Of a DNA stretch of 64,000 nucleotides, positions 37,601 through 46,400 are shown piece after piece. The stretch covers positions 1 to 64,000 of the forward strand of contig JASANC010002230.1 of the NCBI GenBank assembly GCA_030248135.1, written 5' to 3'. Made by a program: the position numbers and the translations under genes. The DNA is from Theristus sp. LFF4_11 (Eukaryota; Nematoda; Chromadorea; Monhysterida; Xyalidae). Every line of letters begins with the position of its first letter. The first letter of the stretch is position 1. Under the pieces are notes generated by a model. The model had not been told where the DNA came from, ran no database searches, and worked only from the letters and a program-made list of their open reading frames with translations.

Positions 37601-38320
37601 GTAGAACCTAAAGAGTCTTTTGTTTAGATAAATACACACCATGATCTTTTATTTTGGTCCCGAGACTCAATGCGCGCACAAATAGGTAAACAGTTTCATG
37701 AATCACGCGGGAATTCAAAATTAGCAAAGTGATCCGAGTCCTTAAAATAGGGCCGAGTAACTTAGGAGTGTTTGAATTGTCACATAAAGATTGAAACTAG
37801 TTTTTTTCTACGCATATGCTTTCAGTCGCAGAATCTGAAAATTTGAGAATACAATACACTAAAGTAAATATACACTCTAAAATAAATTGAAAAAATACCG
37901 TAAAGTCTTGCATATAAGGTCTCCTTATATAAATTTGAAAATCAAAAATTTCTGAAAAAAGTGGAATTTCGTGTGACAACCTTATAAGTGGGAGGAGGTC
38001 TTATAAAGCGAACATTAGGAATTTCGGGCCTTATAAACGGGGTAGGATTTTGACCAAGTCAAAATTTTAAATTTTTTGGTTTCCCGCCGTGTGACACTCC
38101 GCCCACTTTTGGGTGGGGGTCTTATAAGTGGGAGGAACCTTATATGCAAGACTTTACGGTAAATATAAATGGATAGAAAATCCGGTCTGAACACCACGAT
38201 ATGGAAAAAAGCATTTGGGTTTGCTTTGCTCGTGAAAAAGTAAGTTTTTTTGACACTTACCACAACAAGTGCGGCAATGCTGGCCATGAGAAACGCCAAA
38301 ATTTTGCGTCTCGAACCCAT
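25623..38320 (-). CDS. ACE: Two-domain angiotensin-converting enzyme, predicted soluble and secreted
   Basis: Zinc dipeptidyl carboxypeptidase (family M2) that trims peptide hormones. Exons, 5' to 3' on the - strand: 38320-38261, 37557-37414, 37250-37170, 36823-36716, 36337-36194, 35544-35426, 35160-35071, 34798-34624, 34507-34394, 34253-34056, 33358-33207, 32981-32808, 32534-32300, 31968-31831, 31231-31070, 30853-30735, 30560-30442, 29837-29647, 29381-29279, 28742-28543, 28275-28186, 27937-27832, 27501-27365, 27014-26915, 26573-26393, 25908-25623. Total 1241 aa (human somatic ACE about 1306). The signal peptide is [20 protein letters not shown]. Domain 1 has its HEMGH at 377-381 and the Glu ligand at 405; domain 2 has HEMGH at 983-987 and Glu at 1011. 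Each has a PWPEA segment and ends in a GWG motif. The protein ends [11 protein letters not shown] with no transmembrane anchor. Two introns (27015-27364 and 28276-28542) need GC donors. The donor at 30734 is the least certain. Confidence 0.93.
25985..26098. mobile_element. MITE family A, copy 4 (partial)
   Basis: Core block CATATCCAACTAGCTGACTG followed by GGTTGGTGATCACGTGATGC and its opposed partner CACATGATCACCAGCA. The outer right end is missing. It lies in the last ACE intron. Confidence 0.65.
27575..27760 (+). repeat. Degenerate GGCTTA hexamer tract
   Basis: About 180 nt of imperfect GGCTTA/GGTTTA/GGCTCA units, as in TTAGGCTTAGGCTTAGA, in the ACE intron between the HEMGH exon and the HEAIGD exon of domain 2. 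It is the same unit as the longer tract at 33400-33960, but much more decayed. Confidence 0.8.
29866..30034 (-). mobile_element. tRNA-derived SINE, copy 2
   Basis: Best-preserved copy beside the one at 4736. On the - strand it carries CCTGGTGGTAGTGCGTTAG, GGGGAATCGAGCCCCGCCG, then the family body with CACCCTACTCGACGG. It lies in an ACE domain 2 intron. Confidence 0.7.
31276..31427. mobile_element. MITE family A, copy 5 (best preserved)
   Basis: Ends CAGTCGAACTCTAAATTATG and CATAATTTAGAGCTCGACTG are nearly perfect inverted repeats. The inside has ACGGTATGCATGCTTTCTGT on one arm and its complement on the other, around a GCGGGGC-like centre. It sits next to a decayed family B copy in the ACE intron downstream of the linker exon. 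Confidence 0.85.
31449..31680. mobile_element. MITE family B, copy 2 (3' truncated)
   Basis: Starts AAAGTCTTGCATATAAGGTC and keeps the internal GTGGGAGGAGG and GGTTTCCCGCCGTGTGA blocks, but the right terminal repeat is lost. It has more substitutions than the other copies. Confidence 0.75.
31831..31968 (-). other. ACE: ACE inter-domain linker exon
   Basis: One 46-codon exon encodes both the end of domain 1 ([13 protein letters not shown]) and the start of domain 2 ([14 protein letters not shown]), joined by a short hydrophilic linker ([11 protein letters not shown]). Both borders are canonical and phase 0. This exon proves from sequence that the two domains belong to a single reading unit and are not tandem single-domain genes. 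Confidence 0.9.
33400..33960 (+). repeat. TTAGGC-type hexamer tract
   Basis: More than 500 nt of hexamers in a domain 1 ACE intron (33359-34055). It starts with TTAGGC units, continues as TAGGCA units, returns to TTAGGC, then has TTTGGC and TTGGGC blocks and a final long TTAGGC run. It is open in four frames because of its 6-nt period (Gly-Leu or Lys-Pro repeats) and is not coding. TTAGGC is the telomere unit of nematodes. Confidence 0.95.
36075..36140 (-). repeat. Dispersed repeat family C, fragment
   Basis: Contains TTAGTTCGCGACTGGTC and ATTATTTATTCGGCCATAC, corresponding to one end of the repeat at 1640-1915 and 19250-19530. It lies in an ACE intron. Confidence 0.55.
36894..37157. mobile_element. 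MITE family B, copy 3
   Basis: Full length, opposite in orientation to copies 1 and 4. Ends are TACCGTAAAGTCTTGCATAT and its complement at 37137-37157. It lies in ACE intron 3 and ends only about 12 nt from exon 3. Confidence 0.9.
37335..37412 (+). repeat. Dispersed repeat family C, fragment next to ACE exon 2
   Basis: Contains AAATTTCGCGCGCTTCTTGC and CACCCTGAAAAAAAACTACC, matching the right end of the 1640-1915 repeat. It abuts the donor of ACE exon 2 (37413). Confidence 0.65.
37663..37800 (+). repeat. Dispersed repeat family D, copy 1
   Basis: Begins GAGACTCAATGCGCGCACAA, continues with ACGCGGGAATTCAAAATTAG and GTGATCCGAG, and ends CACATAAAGATTGAAACTAG. It matches 55895-56045 in the same orientation and 58865-59020 in reverse. 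A fragment lies at 40665-40760. It is in ACE intron 1. Confidence 0.75.
37896..38162. mobile_element. MITE family B, copy 4
   Basis: Full length with near-perfect ends TACCGTAAAGTCTTGCATAT and its complement at 38142-38162, in ACE intron 1. Very similar to copies 1 and 3, which suggests recent activity. Confidence 0.9.
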
Positions 38321-39592
38321 TTCGTTTTGATTCAGTATGCAGAAATTCAAGAACGGTGCACTGAATGAATTAAAAAAAATACACGCTCATGTTGATGTTT
38401 ATCGTGCAGACAGTTGGACACACAGAAGAGCAGAAAAACAAATGTAACCGATGTTGTGTGTGTGTGTGTGTGTGTAACATTTTTAAGCTATGCACTTTCA
38501 AAAAAGTTCAGCTTCCCTTTTTTGAACATGCCAGCTTGGACATTCTGGGGGACCCTTGCACTTGGAAAACGCGCATATGTTTGGCACAACTTTCAACTTT
38601 TTGCAGACAGGCATCTAGTATCTACTGCAATAACTGCACGTTACGCCTAAACCGGAAATGTGTAGTGTGTCTTCACGTGTATTCAAACAACAAATTTCCC
38701 CTGCGATTTCTCCTTCACAATTTCCTGCCGTTGTTGTATCAGTTCATGAAAGAAGTAGTGTAAGCGCCAGGTGTGTATAAAACTAAAAATGGTACATGTA
38801 CGGTATATGATGTATAATACGTACTTTGTATCCGAGCTTGCATGAAAGGAAGAACAACGTTGGGCGATTTTTCTAACAAACACAGCATCCAGCTGTAACG
38901 TCAAATATCGCAAGTGGAACAAAAAAAACAATAAAAATCACATACCACGAAGTTCCACGAACTCGTCGCTACCGACATTTGCTGAGTTTTGACACTTTAA
39001 TGTGTTGTATGACTGATACCGTAAATCGTAGAAAACGTAAAACAATGGCTATAAAAAACTTGAAACTGAACTTGAAAATTGACTTTTCAAACTATAAAAA
39101 TAGTATGGTAACAGTGCTGAGAACAACAAAACATGTCCTAGTAAAGGTGAAGGTCACCATGATGACAAATTAATCAAAGTCTCATTATCAGTGAAAGTCA
39201 TCAACTGTCAGCAGTTAGCATTCAATTCAATCTAACAGGAACTTTTTTGGCACCTTCGCACACCCACCTAAATCCAAAAAGCCAGTGGCGACTTGTCAAT
39301 GGATAATGGATAGGAATGGGCAAGTTAGACTAAAATTTTGCACAGATCTAAGTTGGAGCTTTTGGCACATTACAGGTGGTAATACGCAATAGACTTTTGT
39401 TCAATAAATCCAAATAAGTTTCATGTTTCAGCAAAATTGGTAAAGCGGTTGAAGAGTTACAGTCAAACGGTAACCTGCTATGCGGTGTATGACTTCTGAC
39501 TGACCCGCCCTATGTACCCGCTTGACAAATTACAGAACTGCACGCAAACGATCAACAAACCCCTATTTTATACTTTTAAGGGAAAGCAGTAT

Positions 39593-39655
39593 TAAGGCGC
39601 ATTCATGTTGCAGTATTTAGTGACCGCACAGCTATGCAACATGAATGCGCCCTTA
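39593..39655. repeat. Small perfect-arm hairpin
   Basis: The arms TAAGGCGCATTCATGTTGCA and TGCAACATGAATGCGCCCTTA surround a 22-nt loop. It resembles the tip of an inverted-repeat element; a related AAGGCGC end starts the element at 56268. Confidence 0.75.
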
Positions 39656-41214
39656 GTTACACACTGAACATCGGTCTAAAATCCCAAAAAAGTAGAGAAC
39701 CATAATGTCATTTCGAACGTTGTGCGCAAACTGAAATGCATCTGTGCGCAATCAGATTGTGTTTTCATTGTGCCAGTTTATCTCGCAGGCGTGCCACTGT
39801 GTTCCACCGTTCTGTCAACATTTATTGTTCTTTCTTATCACAATTTTTATTTCGGTGTCAGAAATCATTGTTCGAAACTGCATAAAAACAACAAAAACTT
39901 GAAGTTTACAACTGTTCACTGATTTTATAGCAAAACTTATTTATGCTTGTTTATCACACACTAACATATTATCTTTCTTATTAAACGTGACCCAATATGC
40001 GTTTGCACGCACAGATAGAGAAAATGTTTCATGGCTGCGCGGCAATTTTAAATGAGCAAAAACTTAACGTATTCTGACGACAGATTCGTGCAAGAAATTG
40101 TGAAAAAACCAGTCAGAATGTTTTCTCACTAAACAAAATTTATTTTAATTCATATTCGAACTACGCTCTGGTGCGAAACATTTTTTTCACTGTGCGGCTT
40201 TTCCACACATCATTCAACATTACTAAGCCTCCTTCGTACGAAAAGATAATACCAATGTACGTCATTTAGTTAAAAAGGAAAGGAAACACCGAAAAAACTG
40301 AAATGATAAAATTAAAAACAGGCGTCAAATTTACTTGCTAAAAGAAAACTGATAAACAGGCGCTGAGAGTCTTCACTCTTTATCTGTTGTTTAACCTCTT
40401 TAAAAATTTATCGGCTCTGCTCGCAAATACCAACAAAATATCGTGATGGTGGGTCTATGAACAGGCAGGTCGACAGACATTACTTTTATTGCCGCCAGTC
40501 TGAGGAAACCAGAGCGAGAACAACAGGCCCGCATATTAATGCAGTTTTCAGCACGCCGAGTTGTTTCGGAGAAGTAATTGGTATCTGGTTTCGGTTCCGG
40601 TTCGGCTTAGTTTAACAACGCCGTATGGAACAAATTGATCAACATGCAATCGTATGCACAGTGTTTTAGTCCCGTGGGATGGTGGGGTAGTGGGGAGGGG
40701 GGCATAAAGATAAACAGTTTCATGCATGACGCGGAATTCAAAATTGGCAAAAGAAGAGGCATGAATGCATGATAACGGTTTGGAAAAGGGGTAAATGAGG
40801 TCACCAAAACATAATCTGGAAAGTTCCGCCATATGGAGTCGTTTGGGAGGCTTTTGCACATGAAATGTGGTTCTTCTGACGTTCTGACTCCCTGGATTGA
40901 TTTGGCACAACTTTTTTTAACAACCCAAGTTTCAGCCAGCTATCTGCAATTTTCAGCGACCTTTAGATTTACCTCAGGCACTTTGAAAAAAAAAATTTTT
41001 TTTGAAATAAAAGGTGTATACTTTTTTTCTTATCGTTTCAGGAAGAAAGATCCCAGTCACAAAAGTTTCGCGCCATAAGGAAAAAACGCACAACCGAACA
41101 AAACCCTTAAAACGTCACCACACGGCGAAGCGCTTGCCGTAACCTATTTTGAATTCCGTGAAACATTTTTCTATCGTATCCCCGTGTGGTGCAATTGCAA
41201 ACAGAATTGTGCGC

Positions 41215-42025
41215 TTTGCCTTACATTACTAAACGAAAGCCAAGTTTACAGTCTGTTTTGTTGTTTTTAGTTCGGTTTCAATGAAGTCATTGTAGGTTCC
41301 TCCTAAGCCTAAACCTAATCCTAATGAAGTTGTTGTAGGTTCCTAATCCTAATCCTAAGTGAAGCCTTTTTAACAAAGTGAAAGTGCCTTGATTGACAGC
41401 TTTGTTGAAGGGGGGCATAGTTGTTCTAGGGGGGGGGCCTGGGGGGGGCCGGCCCCCCCAAAAATTTTTCGAATCTATCTCTATCAGAGAACATTTTTCG
41501 GCTCAGCTATTATCTATCTAAAAATTTTTTTCAGCCAGCTATCTATCTAAAAAATTTTGTCTTCGAAGACATAAAATGAGTCAATTTTTGACCAAAATTG
41601 ACCATTTTTGCTCAAAATTCTTGAAAATTGTGCTAATTTTAGGTTAAATATGCATTTATACTTGATTTTTAGCGTATTTTAAGCCTTATTTGGCTGTTTT
41701 ATAGCTTCTTAGCGTTTTAGCAATCTATCTATCTGATTTCAAAATTTTGACCGGCCCCCCCCAAAGTCACATGGCCGGGATGGCCCCCCCCGCGGCCCCC
41801 CCCAAAATTTTCCAGCTATCTATCTATCTGGAAAATTTGTTCCAGCTATCTATATCGGCCCCCCCCCAACCCCTCGGCTCTGGAACAACTATGAAGGGGG
41901 GTGATCAGGGATCAGCTCCAGCTCCGGTTTAGCTTTGTAGTTTTACGAAAATTGTTGAAGGGACGAAACATTGGGATCAGGGATCAGCTCCAGCTCCGGT
42001 TTAGCTTTGTAGTTTTACGCTGACT
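41215..42025 (+). repeat. Second copy of the 12-kb spacer repeat
   Basis: Same block order as 11885-12335, including TTTACAGTCTGTTTTGTTGT, GCCTTTTTAACAAAGTGAAA, GATTGACAGCTTTGTTGAAG and CAGCTCCAGCTCCGGTTTAG. It is interrupted by the element at 41416-41893. Confidence 0.8.
41416..41893. mobile_element. hAT-like MITE with G/C-rich termini
   Basis: The ends CATAGTTGTTCTAGG and CTGGAACAACTATG are inverted repeats, followed on each side by long G or C runs. The direct repeat AAGGGGGG flanks both ends, an apparent 8-bp duplication, although its low complexity weakens it. The matching repeat near 12135 lacks the insert. The interior contains many CTATCTATCT units and no coding frame. Confidence 0.7.
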
Positions 42026-42073
42026 GGTACCTTCTTGAAAGTGATTTTTTTGATTTCTGATCAGAGGAGGAGG

Positions 42074-42840
42074 GTTAGAGATGTCAAGAAAAAAAAAATT
42101 TTCTATTTTTTTTCTTTTAAAAAAAAAAAAATTTTTTTTTTTAATTTTTTTTTTTAAAAATGAAAGTTGTTCAGAATTTTTCAGGGAGTCCGAATATCAC
42201 CATCTGAGGAGCCACCGACTTACCATATGACCCCCACTCATATGGGAGGAGGGTGAAAATTTCAGACTTGGTTTCGGCGACCCCATTTTCCCACCGACGA
42301 CATCACGTCTCGTGTTTTGCCTCTCAATTCACCTCAAATAACATGGAAACAAGTTCCACAACAAACCGGTGTGATCACGCTGACGACACGAGGCGAAACA
42401 GCAACGAGCAACCAACGAAGTTACGCTTGCAGTGGCAGACAGTGCAATTTCCACCTTTCGAGATCCTGAAAAACGATGCGTAAATGTGAGTTCTCTGCTT
42501 CTATCTCACCTTAGCGACATCGGAATTTGTTGAACTAGCCTTTGCGACGCTCAAGTACTTCAATGCGCGAGTCGATCATCACTCACCAAGGCTGAAAACA
42601 GTCGATAAATCAATCCAGAATACCACCTGCAGCGTTGAAGACTAAGTGACAAGGTAAAGTCAAAGAAAATTTTTGTTGAACTTTCGAAAAATTATGCCAA
42701 AAACGGCATTTTCAGGGCACATTAAAGAAAAAATTTCAAAAATTTTTAATAAAAAAAATAAAAAAAATGCTCATTTTTTTTTACTTTTTTTTAAAAAAAA
42801 AATTAAAAAAAATTTTTTTTTTGACCCTTACATCTCTAAG
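42074..42840. mobile_element. Probable inverted-repeat element with long A/T runs
   Basis: The ends TTAGAGATGTCAAG and TTACATCTCTAA are opposed and lie between two GGAGGG hexamers. Next to each end is a run of more than 60 nt of nearly pure A and T. The central 400 nt is unique in the window. Lower confidence because the terminal repeat is short. Confidence 0.5.
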
Positions 42841-43488
42841 GAGGGTATGACCTATTTTTAAACGTGTCCCACTGAAATGTCACACTAAACTGACATTTTA
42901 GTGCTTGTACTTTGGCAAACGGGCGTTTTTAAAGCAAATGACGTCATTTTAGTCCGGACACGTTTGAATAAATGCACAATACATGCAGGTTAACTGAAGA
43001 TGATGTAGCTGTTTTTGAAATGATAATGATGCATCACGAAAAAATCGGCGAGTTTTCACTTTCACTTTTTTTCGAATCCCAGGCTAGATACACCGTAGCG
43101 AAAAGCGAATTCGATTCGCATAAGAACGTGAATCGTCGGCCTGCACTGCAATGCGGCATTGTGTTTTGTGTTGTCGTTTGTTTGTTCGTCGTTCGGTTTC
43201 GAATTCGACAGCGTCTACTGCCGGTTGTTGTTATCGTCGTCAACATGATCTGAAGAAACTGAACTGTCACTCACACTTCAGAACGCGACTGTCACAGTTT
43301 TCGACGTCGACGTTGACAAATGAAAATGGCAGAGGCGACGACGGAAACGGTAATGGATAAGAGAGAGGAGCATCATCTTCATCACACACATTCGCCATTC
43401 GAGTTCTGTCTGAAATTCAGAATCCCTATGAATTTAGCCAGCAGTAGCAAAGTAAAGTCTAGCCATCTTGCTTGGTATTTCTATTCCG

Positions 43489-46400
43489 ATGAAAGTTTCA
43501 GTTTCTCGCCTGAAAACAAGCGATCGTTCCAAGAACAAGGATGACGACGACAGGCGGCAGTGGAGCGGCGGCGGCGGCAACCGTGGAGTTTTGTCGCTGG
43601 CAGCGCTCGGAATCGCTCCGTTCGTTTTCTGTGCATCCGGCAGTCGAAACAGTCCGTTCACGGACATTTGTGAGTGCTCGAATGTCTCTCAAATCCTATT
43701 CCCGAAGCATTCCGTTGTTATTCTTACCTTTATCTTTTCTCTTCTCTCCCCACAGACACCGACGCCGAGGATCTGATCCGTGCTGCTTCGATCAACGACG
43801 TGACGGCGGTGCGTTCGCTGCTTCGTGCGGGCGTTCACGTGGACGCGCGGCACACGCTCGGCTGGACGGCGCTGCACGTCGCCGCGTTTCACGGCAATCT
43901 CCAGTGCGTCGCGCGTTTTCGTCGTCGTTTTTGTTTCAGTTGTATCCAGTAAAAATGGAGAACGCCGACGCAAACATTTTGATTTATCACCAAACTAATT
44001 CCGAAGTCCGAACCTATGAGCAATGGCGGTGTATCACGTCTTGGTCTTCAGTAGAAGCCAAGCAAAGCCTCTGCTACCAAAGTTGAGTCTTTTTTATCAA
44101 GGCAAAGAAGGAAACCCCGAGTTTTCAAAAAATCTTTTTTTGTGGTGGTTAGATTCATCGTTTGTTTGAGTGATTTTAGACTTTCTGTGCAGATTTTTTG
44201 TTGCACTGAAAAAAAACGCACAAGCGCATTATCTGAATCAGACACAAAGGCCGTGTATCATTCCATTTTTTATTGGACCTGCGAACACTGGCGAATGCCG
44301 TGCGAAATCAACCACCAGTTTATCGTGCGAAAGCATGTTTATCTGGGCTTGTCCTATCGTCTCGTCAAGCTGAGTCCAATCGTGAAGCTGGTCCACTGTT
44401 TTCTTCAGGGGATATTTTCACATGAGAGAGAACAGTTCGGTTTTGTCTCATTGTAGATCGATGAAAGTGCTGATTGAAGCTGGCGCTGACGTGAACGCAA
44501 TCGACGAGTTCAGTTCAGCTCCGGAGTCCGCGCGCGACAAGCGTATGAACATGTTCGAAAGTTGGTCGTGTTTTGTTTGTTTCTCGCTTGTTTTCAAATT
44601 GTTTGCAGTCATTCATTCAGAATTTCAAATATCACTTCACTTTATAAAGCCAAAGTCTGTATAACATCGAACGAAAAAATAATGATCGGTTCTTTTTACA
44701 CAGGATGTTCGTTTTTTAATGCTCAAAGCCCTGATAAGCGGATACACAAGCTTTTTTTCAAAACGTCTTAGTTTTGTTTTCACACTTTAGATTCCCAGGT
44801 GTTTGATCAAATCAATTAAATGTTTGAACACTGCATTTTTGGCATCTAAACTTTGATTTGAAGGAGTTTGCGTAACCAATTAGCGGTTTGAACACTGAAG
44901 ATTGTTCTGCTCCAAGAAAAAAAAGTCTGTCAATCCTTCAAAATGATTTCAGTCCGTTTCGTTCGAGAGAGCGACTTCAGCGCTCGTTTGAGAGCATCGT
45001 CCAATTTCCACGGCACCACAGCCTTGCACTATGCGGTGCTGGCTGATGATACTGAGGTGAGCTTTTTGGTTCTTTTTTGTTAGCCTTTTGGGCTTGTTTT
45101 GTTGGAAAAAATGTTGTGTTGTGATATCAGTCCCTGTGTGAGTAGTAGTCCGCGTCTGAAGACGTACGGCTTTTTTGTTTTTTTTTTCAAGAATGTCGAA
45201 AATAATTGTGCAGTTTTGTGTGTTTCTTCCACCAATCCACGTCACGCAGACGAAACTTGTTCCAGAGCTGTTTTCAGTTTTTTGGGGGTTGGAGTTGAAT
45301 CGTCACCTGATTTCTAAGGAAGGTATGGCTTGGAGATTTGGAAGACACTTTCCTCCATGAAAATCAAGGGACTTATTTGTTTTAGCAATTCCAAATGAAA
45401 CGGGAGGATTGGAGGAGTTTTCATTTTCTAAATCTTCCAGGCGGTCGATTTTCTACTGAAATCGGGGGCAGATCCAACAATTCGCAATTCAGCCGGTCAC
45501 ACACCGCTGGACTACGCGCGAACACCGGAGATGGGCGAAATGCTGCGTGAGAAATCGGAGAAAGTACGAAAATGGGATCGGATTTTTATTTTTATTTTTT
45601 TAAATCAGCCGAATTTTATGGTATTGAGAATAAGGTGTGGATTTGGGAATGGGACGATTGGGTATAATTGAATTGAAATTCGGCATCTGCGAACAAATAA
45701 ACAAAGATTGTGTGTCCAGTCCATCTACTTGAACTGCACTTTTTCCACCATGAATCTTGAAACAAAAGTAAATTCTTTTCCAGTACTCAATCGCTCGAAA
45801 ACAGCGCGAATTAGAAGAACGTCGACGGTTTCCGTTGGAATTACGACTGAAAGAAAAAATCATCGGCCAAGAGAGCGCAATCGCAACGGTCGCTCAGAGT
45901 AAGTACAGTTCTGCTCCTGGACACTTTTCATTTATTTATTCATTCATTTTATTTCGCAAGAATGCGGCATGCTCCGCTAAAACTGTTAAGACAGCATGAG
46001 ATACGGAGTCTCATGAGATCATGAGATACGTGGTGTCAACTACACAAATTAATGCACTCGTAAACAAACACACTTGCACAGACACACACACGCTGCGTGT
46101 CAGCCTATGCGTACACTAATGACAAATTACACAAGTTTCACATAACACGGTGTTCAGCAGACTAAAGCTGCCTGTTCGCTGTTCTGTGGTGGGGGTGAAT
46201 GAAGAAACTTATTTCGAGTTTCGTATTTTCTCCTTTTTATTTCTCATTTCATTCCAATTTCATCCCAAGAAAAAAGAAAACAAAAACGTTTTTTTTCCAT
46301 CTTAGCAATTCGACGAAAAGAGAACGGCTGGATCGACGATGAGCATCCGCTGGTGTTTCTGTTTCTCGGCTCATCCGGCATCGGAAAAACGGAGCTGGCG

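Larger units (their letters stand above)
38321..43488. other. Divergent 5.2 kb spacer between ACE and CLPB
   Basis: The two genes are transcribed away from each other here, so both promoters should lie inside. It contains a TG microsatellite (about 38456-38476), a small hairpin (39593-39655), a family D fragment (40665-40760), the repeat shared with 12 kb (41215-42025) with an inserted G/C-rich element, and an A/T-rich inverted-repeat element (about 42074-42840). I found no exon with splice borders and no recognisable protein motif. Confidence 0.65.

Noticed and set aside
25623..38320. Two tandem single-domain ACE genes instead of one two-domain gene
   Set aside because: One exon (31831-31968) encodes the end of domain 1 and the start of domain 2, and no second signal peptide or internal start exon exists.
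40548..40910. A 120-codon - strand frame in the ACE-CLPB spacer
   Set aside because: It overlaps a fragment of dispersed repeat family D and has no splice borders or recognisable motif.
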